Below the pieces are notes generated by a model. The model was given only the letters and a program-made list of their open reading frames with translations, was not told the DNA's origin and made no database searches. A stretch of DNA of 64,000 bases, taken from Thermococcus sp. (GTDB lineage: Archaea > Methanobacteriota_B > Thermococci > Thermococcales > Thermococcaceae). This document shows positions 1 through 8,720 of this stretch, piece by piece. The stretch spans positions 20,474 through 84,473 of the forward strand of contig NZ_JALVUC010000022.1 in the NCBI RefSeq assembly GCF_027023865.1, given 5' to 3'. Each line of letters starts with the position of its first letter. The stretch's first letter is position 1. The position numbers were made by a program, and so were the translations under genes.

Positions 1-266
1 TAGCTGAGGCTAACACGGACCCAAAGAAGACGGCAGTCGCGATATGCGGCCCGCCGAGGATGTACAAGTCCGTCTTCGAGTCGCTCATCAACTACGGTTA
101 CAGGCCCGAGAACATCTTCGTGACGCTGGAGAGAAAGATGAAGTGCGGAATTGGCAAGTGCGGCCACTGCGTGGTTGGAACGAGCACGTCAATGAAGTAC
201 GTCTGCAAGGACGGGCCCGTCTTCGGGTACTTCGACATAGTATCAACGCCGGGACTCTTGGACTGA
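1..266 (+). CDS. hydG: Sulfhydrogenase I gamma subunit, C-terminal end (partial)
   Basis: The window opens inside this gene; the reading frame is open from base 3 to the TGA at 264-266. The visible ~87 residues hold an [10 protein letters not shown] stretch typical of the NADP-binding end of FNR-like domains. They also hold a cysteine cluster (CGIGKCGHC, then a fourth Cys in YVCKDGPVF) that would bind a [2Fe-2S] centre. Gamma subunits of Pyrococcus/Thermococcus cytosolic hydrogenase carry FAD and pass electrons between NADP(H) and the delta subunit. The delta and alpha genes follow directly, which supports the call. The N-terminus and the beta subunit lie outside the window. Confidence 0.9.
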   Translation, partial: AEANTDPKKTAVAICGPPRMYKSVFESLINYGYRPENIFVTLERKMKCGIGKCGHCVVGTSTSMKYVCKDGPVFGYFDIVSTPGLLD

Positions 267-276
267 GGTGGTGGCG

Positions 277-1071
277 ATGGGTCAGAACAAAAGGATCAAA
301 GTTGGGTTTTACGCCCTCACCTCATGCTACGGCTGTCAGCTCCAGTTTGCGATGATGGACGAGCTCTTGAACGCCCTGGGACGCCTCGAGGTGAAGTGCT
401 GGTACATGCTCGATAGGAATAGCGTCGAGGACGAGCCCGTTGATATAGCCCTCATCGAGGGGAGCGTTTCAACTGAGGAAGGGGTTGAGCTCGTTAAGAA
501 AATCCGCAAGAACGCGAAGATAGTGGTTGCCGTCGGTGCCTGTGCCGTTCAGGGCGGTGTTCAGAGCTGGACAGATAAGCCCCTTGACGAGCTCTGGAAG
601 ACCGTCTATGGCGATGCTAAAGTGAAGTTCCAGCCCAAGATGGCCGAACCAGTCTCGAAGTATATCAAAGTAGACTACAACATTTACGGCTGTCCGCCTG
701 AAAAGCGCGACTTCATCTACGCCCTCGGCACCCTCCTTATAGGTTCATGGCCGGAGGACATCGACTACCCGGTCTGCGTCGAGTGCAGATTGAGGGGCTA
801 CCCCTGCGTGCTCATAGAGAAAAGTGAGCCATGTCTCGGCCCGCTCACGAGGGCAGGTTGCGACGCCCGCTGTCCCGCCCATGGGATACCGTGTATCGGT
901 TGCCGCGGCGCGATAGGCTACGATGTGGCGTGGTTCGACTCATTGGCAAGAGTTTTCAAGGAGAGGGGGCTCACCAGGGAGGAGATCATCGAGCGCATGA
1001 AGATCTTCAACGCCCACAACCCGAAGATTGAAGGGATGGTTGACAAGATATTCGAGGTGGTGAAAGAATGA
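277..1071 (+). CDS. hydD: Sulfhydrogenase I delta (small) subunit
   Basis: This is the NiFe hydrogenase small subunit (264 aa) of the soluble NADP-dependent sulfhydrogenase; it relays electrons between the NiFe site and the gamma subunit. The N-terminal [10 protein letters not shown], then GACAVQGG and YGCPPEK supply the four ligands of the proximal [4Fe-4S] cluster. The cysteine-rich C-terminal half ([32 protein letters not shown]) can hold two further clusters, as in the Pyrococcus SHI delta subunit. In-frame GTGs at 268 and 271 exist, but GAGGTG at 265-270 sits six bases before ATG 277, which I take as the start. The stop overlaps the alpha start by 4 bp. Confidence 0.93.
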   Translation: MGQNKRIKVGFYALTSCYGCQLQFAMMDELLNALGRLEVKCWYMLDRNSVEDEPVDIALIEGSVSTEEGVELVKKIRKNAKIVVAVGACAVQGGVQSWTDKPLDELWKTVYGDAKVKFQPKMAEPVSKYIKVDYNIYGCPPEKRDFIYALGTLLIGSWPEDIDYPVCVECRLRGYPCVLIEKSEPCLGPLTRAGCDARCPAHGIPCIGCRGAIGYDVAWFDSLARVFKERGLTREEIIERMKIFNAHNPKIEGMVDKIFEVVKE

Positions 1072-2360
1072 GTATGAAGAACCTTTACCTACCAATCACC
1101 GTTGACCACATAGCACGCGTTGAGGGCAAGGGCGGCGTGGAGATCGCGGTCGATGATGAGGGTGTCAAGGAGGTCAGGCTCAACATCATAGAGGGACCTC
1201 GCTTCTTCGAGGCTATCACGGTAGGCAAGAAGCTCGACGAGGCCCTGGCCGTTTATCCAAGGATATGCTCCTTCTGTTCTGCCGCTCATAAGCTCACAGC
1301 GGTGGAAGCGGCCGAGAATGCGGTCGGCTTCACCCCGCGCGAGGAGATACAGGCCCTCAGAGACGTTCTTTACATAGGGGATATGTTAGAGAGCCACGCT
1401 CTGCATCTCTACCTCCTTGTCCTCCCGGACTACCTCGGTTACTCGGGGCCGCTTCACATGGTGGACGAGTACAAGAAGGAGATAGGCATAGCCTTGGAAC
1501 TTAAGAACCTCGGGAGCTGGGTGATGGAGGTTTTGGGTTCCAGGGCGATCCACCAGGAGAACGCCGTTCTTGGCGGTTTTGGGAGGCTCCCGGACAAGAG
1601 CATCCTCGAGACCATGAAGAGGAGGCTGAAGGGGGCCCTGCCGAAGGTTGAATACACCTTTGAGCTCTTTGCGAAGCTCGAACAGTATGGCGAAGTTGAG
1701 GGGCCGATAACTCACCTGGCGGTCAAGCCGAGGGGAGACGTCTACGGAATCTACGGGGATTACCTCAAGGCAAGCGACGGAAACGAGTTCCTGAGCGAGG
1801 ACTACAGGGAGCACATAAAGGAGTTCGTCGTCGAGCACAGCTTCGCCAAGCACAGCCACTACCACGGGAAGCCCTTCATGGTTGGGGCGATATCGCGCGT
1901 CGTCAACAACGCTGAAACGCTTTATGGAAGGGCTAAAGAACTTTACGAGGGTCACAAAGAGCTGTTGAAGGCAACCAACCCCTTCGCCAACAACCTAGCC
2001 CAGGCCCTCGAGCTCGTTTACTTCACCGAGAGGGCTATCGATCTCATAGACAAGGCCCTCGCGAAGTGGCCGGTGAAGCCGAGGGACGGGGTGAAGATAA
2101 GGGACGGCTTTGGTGTCAGCACCACCGAGGCACCGCGCGGGGTACTCGTCTACGCCCTTGGGGTCAGGGACGGAAAGGTGAGCTACGCTGACATCATAAC
2201 GCCTACCGCGTTCAACCTCGCCATGATGGAGGAGCACGTCAGGATGATGGCGGAGAAGCACTACAGCGACGACCCCGAGAGGCTCAAGCTCCTCGCTGAG
2301 ATGGTCGTCAGGGCCTACGACCCGTGCATCTCCTGTTCGGTTCACGTGGCGAGGCTCTAA
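1068..2360 (+). CDS. hydA: Sulfhydrogenase I alpha (large, NiFe catalytic) subunit
   Basis: This is the catalytic subunit carrying the Ni-Fe(CN)2CO site, 430 aa. Both ligand motifs are intact: [10 protein letters not shown] near residue 67 and DPCISCSVH at the C-terminus. Only four residues (VARL) follow the last His, the short tail that a maturation endopeptidase removes after nickel insertion in the Pyrococcus enzyme. It overlaps hydD by 4 bp and is certainly co-transcribed. A protease of the right family lies about 660 bp downstream. ATG 1068 is chosen because GGTGGTG is well placed upstream; ATG 1074 is a near alternative. Confidence 0.95.
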   Translation: MSMKNLYLPITVDHIARVEGKGGVEIAVDDEGVKEVRLNIIEGPRFFEAITVGKKLDEALAVYPRICSFCSAAHKLTAVEAAENAVGFTPREEIQALRDVLYIGDMLESHALHLYLLVLPDYLGYSGPLHMVDEYKKEIGIALELKNLGSWVMEVLGSRAIHQENAVLGGFGRLPDKSILETMKRRLKGALPKVEYTFELFAKLEQYGEVEGPITHLAVKPRGDVYGIYGDYLKASDGNEFLSEDYREHIKEFVVEHSFAKHSHYHGKPFMVGAISRVVNNAETLYGRAKELYEGHKELLKATNPFANNLAQALELVYFTERAIDLIDKALAKWPVKPRDGVKIRDGFGVSTTEAPRGVLVYALGVRDGKVSYADIITPTAFNLAMMEEHVRMMAEKHYSDDPERLKLLAEMVVRAYDPCISCSVHVARL

Positions 2361-2409
2361 TTTCTCAACTTTTTTAAGGTCTTCAAGCTAATTAAAACCG
2401 GGGAGGAAA

Positions 2410-2625
2410 ATGGGGGAGGTAGTCATTCACGTCGTCGTTCCCGATGGCTACGAGGGGACCTTCAAAAAAGAGGTTGAGGAGATGGCCAGATACTTGAGAA
2501 ACCGGGAGGAGCTGAGGAAGAATATGGAAAAGCTCTTCGGGATACTCAAGACCGAGAAAACGTGGAAGGAAATGAAGAGGGAGATGTATGAGGGGCGTCT
2601 TGCTCGACACCTCAATTCTCCTTGA
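2410..2625 (+). CDS. VapB-like antitoxin of a PIN-toxin pair
   Basis: This is a small 71-aa acidic/basic protein with a beta start (VVIHVVVPDGYEG) followed by a long charged helix and a KTEKTWKEMKREMYEG tail. That layout is typical of archaeal antitoxins encoded directly before VapC. A strong GGGGAGG lies four bases before ATG 2410. The end overlaps the downstream PIN gene by 38 bp, indicating translational coupling. A TATA-like TTTTTTAAGG near 2369-2378 could give the pair its own promoter after the hydrogenase operon. The family assignment rests on context and shape, not on a named DNA-binding motif. Confidence 0.7.
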   Translation: MGEVVIHVVVPDGYEGTFKKEVEEMARYLRNREELRKNMEKLFGILKTEKTWKEMKREMYEGRLARHLNSP

Positions 2626-3025
2626 ATACTTTAAGGGAAACCCCAAAGCAAAGGACGTCCTCTTAAGATTAATGGGCTCCGAGGTAGTTCTCTTCATTAA
2701 CCCAATAGTCTTCAGCGAGGTCGTTTACCTGCTTCTCGGTTTCTATTCCGGCGTATCCCCGAGAAGCCTGAAGGGAAAGCCTGAAAAACTGCCCGAGGAG
2801 CTTGACCTTGTTTTTGAGGCTCTTGAGAAATATGCTTTTGTAGAACTCGGCGAGAAGACTTCTCTGATAGCCAGAGACCTCATCCAGAGATATGTCATGC
2901 TCCCCAATGATGCCCTTATCCTGGCAACGTGCATAGAGCACGGCTTTTCCCTGGCGACGCTTGATGAAGACTTCAAAGCCCCCGCCGAGAAGGAAGGGGT
3001 CTCTCTTATCGGGGTGAGAGCTTGA
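2588..3025 (+). CDS. vapC: PIN-domain RNase toxin, VapC family
   Basis: This is a 145-aa PIN domain. The acidic metal-binding residues are visible in order: LLDTSILLEYF (Asp7), FSEVVYLL (Glu about 44), PNDALILATC (Asp about 98) and LDEDF near the end. VapC proteins are Mg-dependent endoribonucleases neutralised by the partner antitoxin, here the overlapping upstream gene. The stop overlaps the TTG start of the hydrogenase protease (TTGA), so the toxin lies inside what looks like the hydrogenase transcription unit. Confidence 0.88.
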   Translation: MRGVLLDTSILLEYFKGNPKAKDVLLRLMGSEVVLFINPIVFSEVVYLLLGFYSGVSPRSLKGKPEKLPEELDLVFEALEKYAFVELGEKTSLIARDLIQRYVMLPNDALILATCIEHGFSLATLDEDFKAPAEKEGVSLIGVRA

Positions 3026-3480
3026 GAACCTTAATTCTAGCCCTCGGCAACGACCTCATGAAGGACGACGGCGTTGGGCTTAGGGCCGGCAGGGTTCTCG
3101 CGGAGAAAGGCTACAACGTCCTTGAGGTTGGAATCGATATCTTCCTCCTCCAGAACCACTACGGCGGCGAAGAGAGGATTGTTATCATCGACGCGATTTT
3201 GAGTGATAGGCTGGAGCCGGGTGAGATAATTCACCTGCAGGACAGGGAGGTCTTTGAAAAGCTGAGGGCCGAGATAAGGAGCGCGCACTTCATGGGGGCC
3301 ATTGACGGGCTCAAGCTGCTGATGACGCTCGATGAGAGGCTTGCAAGGGCAGATATACACTTCGTCGGCGTTGTCGCGAAGGAAATTGACCTCGGAGTCG
3401 AGCTGAGTGACGAGGTTGAGGGGGCCATCCCAAGGGTCGTTGGGCTTGTCAGGGACATCTGCGGGAATGGAGGGGGGTGA
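3022..3480 (+). CDS. Hydrogenase maturation endopeptidase (M52 family)
   Basis: This is a 152-aa HybD/HycI-type protease that clips the C-terminal tail of a NiFe large subunit once Ni is inserted. The N-terminal LALGNDLMKDDGVG carries the family GNxxxxDDG motif. Asp in VIIDAI and His in SAHFMGAIDG complete the three Ni-sensing ligands known from E. coli HybD. TTG 3022 is supported by GGGGTGAGAG just upstream and by the 4-bp overlap with vapC. Its position behind hydGDA suggests HydA is the substrate. A second, distinct protease of this family lies at 60.6-61.1 kb near the group 4 hydrogenase. Confidence 0.88.
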   Translation: MRTLILALGNDLMKDDGVGLRAGRVLAEKGYNVLEVGIDIFLLQNHYGGEERIVIIDAILSDRLEPGEIIHLQDREVFEKLRAEIRSAHFMGAIDGLKLLMTLDERLARADIHFVGVVAKEIDLGVELSDEVEGAIPRVVGLVRDICGNGGG

Positions 3481-3576
3481 AAGGCGGGATCCACTGTCCC
3501 GTCGATTGTGGGGGGTTGGATACCGGCCAGACAGAACACTCTGGCGGCCGACACCTTCCGTGTTCTCCGATGCAAA

Positions 3577-3589
3577 CCTTTATATACTC
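3577..3589 (+). promoter_or_regulatory. TATA-box promoter of the TRAM gene
   Basis: CCTTTATATACTC is a near-perfect archaeal TATA box. A start of transcription about 25 bases on (near 3612) would leave a ~55-base leader before ATG 3666. The 100 bases before it (3481-3576) show no gene. Confidence 0.6.
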
Positions 3590-3665
3590 TCAAAATGACC
3601 CACCATCGGGACTCTTCTCGGAGTCTTTCGGGAGAGCCCTGAAAGTTGAAAAGTTGGTGTTGGAT

Positions 3666-3875
3666 ATGTATGGAGATGGATTTGGAGGCTACGAAGCCCC
3701 AGTTAAGGTTGGAGAAAGGTACAGAGTTAGGATTGAGAGCCTTGGAAAGGGCGGTGACGGCATCGCCAAGATAAAGGGCTTCGTTATCTTCGTCCCGAAC
3801 ACCCAGGTCGGCGACGAGGTTGAGATCGTTATCAACTCTGTCAAGAGGAAGTTCGCTTTCGGAGAGGTCATCTGA
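3666..3875 (+). CDS. TRAM-domain RNA-binding protein
   Basis: A 69-aa single TRAM domain: VGERYRVRIESLGKGGDGIA, then GFVIFVPNTQVGDEVEI and a KRKFAFGEVI end. Small archaeal TRAM proteins bind RNA and have been proposed to act like cold-shock chaperones. The frame stays open upstream to 3477, but that part crosses the TATA box at 3577 and looks unlike protein. ATG 3666 with GGTG six bases before it is therefore chosen (GTG 3657 is possible). A T-rich tract follows the stop (3878-3899) and probably ends the transcript. Confidence 0.9.
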   Translation: MYGDGFGGYEAPVKVGERYRVRIESLGKGGDGIAKIKGFVIFVPNTQVGDEVEIVINSVKRKFAFGEVI

Positions 3876-3985
3876 TTTCCTTTCCTTTTCTCTGTTATTA
3901 TCCCGTAGTTTGTGGTTTTTAGTCTAGTTGTAATCCCCAAAACTGTACCGCACCCTTTTTAAACCCCTTCCATCAGCCCGCTCCG

Positions 3986-5281
3986 ATGGTAAGGGTTTAC
4001 GTCGAGAGCTACGGGTGCACGAGGAACAAGGCCGACGGCGAGATTATGGAAGCCCTTCTGGTTAGGGCAGGTCATGAGCTGGTCGAGACACCGGAGAACG
4101 CAGACTACGTGGTTGTGAACACCTGTGCCGTTAAAGACCCGACGGAACACAAGATGGCGCGCAGGATACGGGAGCTTATAGATTCCGGAAAGAAGGTCAT
4201 AGTGACTGGCTGTCTCGTCCACGTCAACCCCGGTGTTATAGACAGGCACGTCTCCGGGATGCTAGGTGTCAGGAGCATAGACCGGATTGCAGAAGCAATA
4301 AGCGTGGCGGAGCGCGGTGAAAAGCTCGTCAGCGTCGAGGGCTGGCAGGAGAAGAGCCTTGACAAGCTCGAACTCCCCCGCCTCTGGAAGTCCGGCGTTG
4401 TCTTTGTGGTTCCGATAAGTGAGGGTTGCCTCAACGCCTGCACCTACTGTGCGACTCGCTTTGCAAGGGGCGTTCTCAAGAGTTACAGGCCTGAACTAGT
4501 CGTTAAGTGGGTGAAAGAGGCTTTATCAAAAGGGTACAGGGAGATACAGCTCTCCAGCGAGGACACCGGTTGTTACGGCTTCGACATCGGGACGAATCTT
4601 GCGAAACTCCTCGACGAGATAACGGCCATAGAGGGCGACTTCCGCGTAAGGGTCGGTATGATGAACCCCAACCACACCATCAAGTTCCTCGACGGGCTGA
4701 CCGATGCTTATCGGAGTGAAAAGGTCTATAAATTCCTTCACCTGCCCGTTCAGAGTGGTGACAACGAAATCCTGAGGAGGATGGGGCGGAACTACACCGT
4801 TGAGGAATTCGAGGAGATCATAAGAGAGTTTCGGCGGAAAATCCCGGGCCTCAACCTCACCACGGATATAATAGTTGGATTCCCAGGAGAGAGTGATGAG
4901 GCCTTTGAGAACACGGTTGAGCTTGTGAAGAGAGTAAAGCCTGATAAGATAAACGTCTCCCGCTATTCGCCGAGGCCGGGCACGATAGCGGCAAAGTGGA
5001 CGCAACTTCCAGGCGGGAAGGTCAAGGAGCGCTCCCGCGAGCTTCACAGGCTCCGCCTTGGGATAGCCTATGAGATAAATCAAACCTACGTTGGGAAGAC
5101 CATTGAAGTTCTCGTCCACGGTGAAGGGAGTAAGGGCGGGATCGAGGGCAGAACTTCCAACTACAAGGAGATAATCCTGGATTCTGGAAACCCCGGGGAA
5201 CTGCTGGAGGTAAGGGTGGATTGGGCAGGCTCCACATACCTCAAAGGAAAGAAGATAAAGGCCTACTACCGCAGGCGCTAG
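3986..5281 (+). CDS. tRNA t6A37 methylthiotransferase (e-MtaB/CDKAL1 type)
   Basis: A 431-aa radical-SAM enzyme that adds a methylthio group to N6-threonylcarbamoyladenosine at tRNA position 37. Domains in order: an N-terminal UPF0004 domain with three cysteines (YGCTRNKAD, VNTCAVKD, TGCLVH), a radical-SAM domain with SEGCLNACTYCATRFARG (CxxxCxxC), and a C-terminal TRAM domain. The archaeal/eukaryotic e-MtaB subgroup fits the sequence better than bacterial MiaB. The TATA box CCTTTTTAAACCCC (about 3953-3966) lies so close to ATG 3986 that the mRNA is probably leaderless. It converges with, and overlaps by 4 bp, the cupin gene. Confidence 0.92.
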   Translation: MVRVYVESYGCTRNKADGEIMEALLVRAGHELVETPENADYVVVNTCAVKDPTEHKMARRIRELIDSGKKVIVTGCLVHVNPGVIDRHVSGMLGVRSIDRIAEAISVAERGEKLVSVEGWQEKSLDKLELPRLWKSGVVFVVPISEGCLNACTYCATRFARGVLKSYRPELVVKWVKEALSKGYREIQLSSEDTGCYGFDIGTNLAKLLDEITAIEGDFRVRVGMMNPNHTIKFLDGLTDAYRSEKVYKFLHLPVQSGDNEILRRMGRNYTVEEFEEIIREFRRKIPGLNLTTDIIVGFPGESDEAFENTVELVKRVKPDKINVSRYSPRPGTIAAKWTQLPGGKVKERSRELHRLRLGIAYEINQTYVGKTIEVLVHGEGSKGGIEGRTSNYKEIILDSGNPGELLEVRVDWAGSTYLKGKKIKAYYRRR

Positions 5282-5634
5282 GCCCACTCGTCCTCTGGAA
5301 TCGCTTCCTTCTTGGCAGGGATTATGCATATGAACTCTAGTGTTTCTCCCGTCGCTTTGTATCCGTGTGGCTCGTTTGGCGGGACGTAGAGGAAGTCCCC
5401 TGTCTTAACGTGGTGCTCCTCCTTTCCATTCGTTATTATCCCCTCACCGCGAACGATGAATATCTCGTGCTCCCAGTCGTGGCTGTGCATTGGTATCTCC
5501 GAACCCTTCTTCATTGCAAAATAACGCATCGCGTAGTTCTTAGCCCCGAGCCTTGGGGAGACGAGCCAGCGGATTGTTACACCCTCAAAACCGGTGTCCT
5601 TCTCGGGGATGTCGGTGTAGTGCTTTGCTATCAT
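5278..5634 (-). CDS. Cupin-domain protein
   Basis: A 118-aa single-domain cupin. Motif 1 is MHSHDWEHEIFIVRGEG (HxH...E, closing G) and motif 2 is PPNEPHGY, so a metal-binding site with three His and one Glu is intact. The substrate cannot be read from the sequence. GGTGAT precedes the ATG at 5634, and a TATA-like CTTAAATACA (minus strand, about 5660-5670) lies the right distance upstream for a monocistronic transcript. Confidence 0.85.
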   Translation of the reverse strand: MIAKHYTDIPEKDTGFEGVTIRWLVSPRLGAKNYAMRYFAMKKGSEIPMHSHDWEHEIFIVRGEGIITNGKEEHHVKTGDFLYVPPNEPHGYKATGETLEFICIIPAKKEAIPEDEWA

Positions 5635-5667
5635 GCCATCACCGTTCTGAATTGGGCACCCCTGTAT

Positions 5668-6159
5668 TTAAGGGTGGCGGGTCTCAAAGGCTTTCTCGTA
5701 CAGACCTAAGAGCCTCCGGTAGGAGTTCTCCTTTATCTCCGTCAGCCTTCCAAAAAGCTCAGCGGTTTCCCCGTCGCTTATCCTCTGAAGCTTGCGGTAA
5801 ATGTCCCGTCCTATCGCCTCTGAGAGGAGTGCTAACGCTAAGGCCTTCTCCACGCCCCCAACCTTCATCATCTCACCGCAGACAGGGAGGGTGTCTAGCG
5901 GGGGTGCGTTGAACTCCAACGGCTTCCGCCCGGGGTAGAGCCTCTCGAAGAGCAGTTTTATCTCCCCTGCGTGCTTCCTCCTCTCCTTGGCAAGGTGCCT
6001 GAACTCGTCTGCTAAAAGGCCCTCAACGCGACCGGCCAGCCACTCGTAAGTCTCTGCCCCGCACTCCTCGTTGCAGATGGCGTAACTCAGCAGCTCGTAG
6101 CCGTTGAGGTTCCTCAGAAGGGTCTCTACATCTTGAATAATATCAATGTCTATCGCCAT
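5668..6159 (-). CDS. Ferritin-like / rubrerythrin-related protein
   Basis: A 163-aa all-helical protein. Glu residues in NGYELLSYAICNEECGAE and the DEFRHLAKERRKHAGE segment (E..H, later H-AGE) resemble the di-iron ligands of the rubrerythrin/ferritin-like superfamily. There is no rubredoxin-type CxxC module. Possible roles are iron handling or peroxide defence; the exact family is uncertain. Earlier in-frame ATGs (6231, 6171) exist. GGTGG five bases before the ATG at 6159 and a TATA-like GTATATAG (minus strand, ~6193-6202) just upstream favour the shorter start. Confidence 0.65.
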   Translation of the reverse strand: MAIDIDIIQDVETLLRNLNGYELLSYAICNEECGAETYEWLAGRVEGLLADEFRHLAKERRKHAGEIKLLFERLYPGRKPLEFNAPPLDTLPVCGEMMKVGGVEKALALALLSEAIGRDIYRKLQRISDGETAELFGRLTEIKENSYRRLLGLYEKAFETRHP

Positions 6160-6275
6160 TTTTTCCACCATACATTGAGTAAACCTTTGGACTATATACA
6201 CTTTTGCCTCGATGGTTTCAATGGAGATCAAGGGAATGGGACGCGTTAAGTGCTCCGTGGGGAACTGAGGGTTAC

Positions 6276-6450
<175 letters not shown>

Positions 6451-7812
6451 CTAACGCATCCCGCCGACCAAAGCGCTCGTTAGCACGTGCGGCCCGCCGT
6501 CATCAACCGGGACAACCTGTCCCTTTCCGCAGTAGCCCGGGAACTCTATTCTAGTATCGTTTCCAACCGCCTTAATGTTCTTGAGCACATCCAAGATCTT
6601 TCCGGAGAGCGCGACGTCCCTGACGTGGGTCTTAATCTTCCCGTTCTCTATTACGTAGCCCTCTTTGGCCCCGAACGTGAAAGTCCCCCCTGCGGTATCG
6701 ACCTGGCCGCCCTTGTCACCTATCATGTAGAGGCCACTCCTAACTTCAGCGAGCATCTCCTCGAAGCTCCAATCGCCAGGTTCGACATAGGTATTGCCCA
6801 TCCTCACGAGCGGCTGGTAGGCGTAGCCCTGCGCCCTCCCGTGGCCGTTAGACTCCAGGTCAAGTAAAGCGCTCGTCTCGCGGTCGTTGAGGTAGTTCAT
6901 CAGGATCCCGTCCGTTATCAGCTCAATGCGCTTTGCTCTGACCCCTTCATCGTCGTAGACGTAGGAGCCGAACTTGCCGGGCAGGGTGGGGTCGTCCACG
7001 ACGTTTAAACCTTCAACCCCTATCATCTCGCCGAGCCTCCCCCCGAGTATGCTGTCACCGTTCTTAACGGAATCAGCTTCAACCGCGTGACCCAGGGCCT
7101 CGTGGATGAAGACACCGGTGAGCTCGGGATCCATCATCACGTCGAACGTTCCAGAGGGAGGCGCCCGTGCGTGAAGGAGTGAGGTTGCTTTCTCTTTCAC
7201 GAACCCCGTCCAGCTGGGGAGATCTATCCCCTCAACCAGTTCCCAGCCCGTTGTTCCGCCGAAGCTCTTCCAGTAGGTCTGCATCTCACCATTTTCCTTC
7301 GCCGTAACCGAGAAGACGAGGCTTATCCTTGGAACCACCGTTTCTATCTCGCTTCCAATCGAGTTGAAGTAGAGCTGTCTTTTGATACCGTCGCCGTAGT
7401 GAACGGACCTGCTGACGATTCCGTCTCCAATGAGGAGTGAGCTGATCTCTCTTGCAAGGGCCAATTTCTCCTCGACGTCAATTTCGTTGAAAGGTTTCTT
7501 AATCTGCATTTCCACACTGTCCACAACGGGATCGCCAACGTGGAGTTTTGAGCTTCCCTTTGAGAGCCTCGCTATCTTCATCGCCGTTTCGATGGCCCTC
7601 TCTGCCCTACCCATATCGTTGGCGCTGGAAAAGCCCCAAGCACCGTTGAATGCCCTGACGCCGATTCCAACCTCCGTGTTGAGGGACAGCTCTTCCAGCT
7701 GGTCGTTCTCCATCCTCATGCTTGAGGCGGTGACCTCGACTATCCTTATTTCATAATAGGATATCCCGTAACGTCCCGCTAGCTCCTCTGCCTTTCTCAT
7801 GAGTTTTTCCAT
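6451..7812 (-). CDS. tldD: TldD/PmbA-family metalloprotease (TldD type)
   Basis: A 453-aa TldD-like protein. The zinc-binding HEALGHAVEAD (HExxxH) motif defining TldD is intact. The C-terminal half has the family's glycine-rich GGQVDTAGGTFTFGAKEGYV and KAVGNDTRIEFPGYCGKGQ segments. TldD proteases normally pair with a PmbA/TldE subunit lacking the HExxxH; no partner gene is adjacent here. An ATG at 7875 is in frame, but GGTGAGGAG directly before the ATG at 7812 makes the latter the likely start. Substrates in archaea are not known. Confidence 0.9.
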   Translation of the reverse strand: MEKLMRKAEELAGRYGISYYEIRIVEVTASSMRMENDQLEELSLNTEVGIGVRAFNGAWGFSSANDMGRAERAIETAMKIARLSKGSSKLHVGDPVVDSVEMQIKKPFNEIDVEEKLALAREISSLLIGDGIVSRSVHYGDGIKRQLYFNSIGSEIETVVPRISLVFSVTAKENGEMQTYWKSFGGTTGWELVEGIDLPSWTGFVKEKATSLLHARAPPSGTFDVMMDPELTGVFIHEALGHAVEADSVKNGDSILGGRLGEMIGVEGLNVVDDPTLPGKFGSYVYDDEGVRAKRIELITDGILMNYLNDRETSALLDLESNGHGRAQGYAYQPLVRMGNTYVEPGDWSFEEMLAEVRSGLYMIGDKGGQVDTAGGTFTFGAKEGYVIENGKIKTHVRDVALSGKILDVLKNIKAVGNDTRIEFPGYCGKGQVVPVDDGGPHVLTSALVGGMR

Positions 7813-7894
7813 TCTCCTCACCGATGGATATAAAAAGGGGAACTTTTTAGGGCTTCCCATAGAGGAATGAACCATAAGGGTTTAAGTGTTGCTT

Positions 7895-8407
7895 ATGGAG
7901 AGGCGGGATGAGATACTAGGAACCATACAACACGAACCGGGGATAACCTTCCGGGGCTTGGCTAGGCGGCTTGGACTTGGAATCGGGGACCTCCAGTATC
8001 ATCTCCGGAAGCTCGAGAGGGATGGGGAGGTCTTCTCCCGGAGGGTGGGGAGGAGGAGATATCTCTTTCCCAAGGGGTTGGAGGATGAGGCTCAAAGGCT
8101 CCTCATCGCGATTTCGACGGATACCAGAAGGAGGATCCTGCTCCGGCTCATTGAGGGGCCCGCTGACCAGAAGACTCTCTCCGAATACCTGGGGGTGAGC
8201 CAGCCCACTGTCAGCTATCATATGGGTGAGCTTGTGAAGCTCGGCATCATCGAGGCTGAGAGGAGGGGAAAAAGCGTGGTTTACCGACTTTCGTACGATC
8301 CCGGGCTGGTTGTGAGGATGATAAGGGATTACCGGCCCGGCCTGCTCGAGAGGCTTGCGGATGGTCTCATAGACCTGCTGGCCGGGGTTGGTGGTGGAGA
8401 TGATTGA
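7895..8407 (+). CDS. Tandem winged-helix transcription regulator (ArsR-like)
   Basis: A 170-aa protein with two winged-helix modules. The first (GITFRGLARRLGLGIGDLQYHLRKLERDGEV) and second (KTLSEYLGVSQPTVSYHMGELVKLGIIEAE) each show a helix-turn-helix plus wing; the second is close to ArsR/HTH_20 domains. No metal-binding cysteines are present, so a metal sensor is unlikely. It overlaps the downstream membrane-protein gene by 8 bp, a pairing that suggests the regulator and membrane protein act together. GTG 7886 and TTG 7889 precede ATG 7895 in frame; none has a clear Shine-Dalgarno. Confidence 0.8.
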   Translation: MERRDEILGTIQHEPGITFRGLARRLGLGIGDLQYHLRKLERDGEVFSRRVGRRRYLFPKGLEDEAQRLLIAISTDTRRRILLRLIEGPADQKTLSEYLGVSQPTVSYHMGELVKLGIIEAERRGKSVVYRLSYDPGLVVRMIRDYRPGLLERLADGLIDLLAGVGGGDD

Positions 8408-8654
8408 GCTGATACTCGCGGTTGTTGCAATCGTACTGTCCCTCCTGCTCGCTGGGATTTCTTACATTGCCTACAGGAAGAGCCACCTCCGTCCCGCGCT
8501 TTACCTCCTGATAGCATTCCTCCTCTTTGCTTTTAAGAAGACCATAGACGCGCTGAGCCTTGGGAGATGGATTGACAGGGATGTGGGCCTAATTACCGCG
8601 TCCCTTGAGGTGGTGGTGCTTCTGCTCCTGTTGGTCTCCTTCTGGAAGCGCTAA
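8400..8654 (+). CDS. Small three-helix membrane protein of unknown function
   Basis: An 84-aa hydrophobic protein with three predicted membrane segments (ELILAVVAIVLSLLLAG, ALYLLIAFLLFAF, LEVVVLLLLLVSFW) joined by short basic loops. No family function is recognised. The ATG at 8400 lies inside the end of the regulator gene and is preceded by GGTGGTGGAG, so translation is coupled. It may transmit a membrane signal to the upstream winged-helix protein, but this is inference from gene order only. Confidence 0.75.
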   Translation: MIELILAVVAIVLSLLLAGISYIAYRKSHLRPALYLLIAFLLFAFKKTIDALSLGRWIDRDVGLITASLEVVVLLLLLVSFWKR

Positions 8655-8720
8655 GTTCTAAGAAAAATGAACCAAAAACGCTTTATTAAACGCCGCTTTT
8701 CCTTAACCTGGGGTGAGATA

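Noticed and set aside
3477..3665. N-terminal extension of the TRAM protein
   Set aside because: The extension crosses a clear TATA box at 3577-3589 and reads as low-complexity non-family sequence; the compact TRAM domain begins at ATG 3666.
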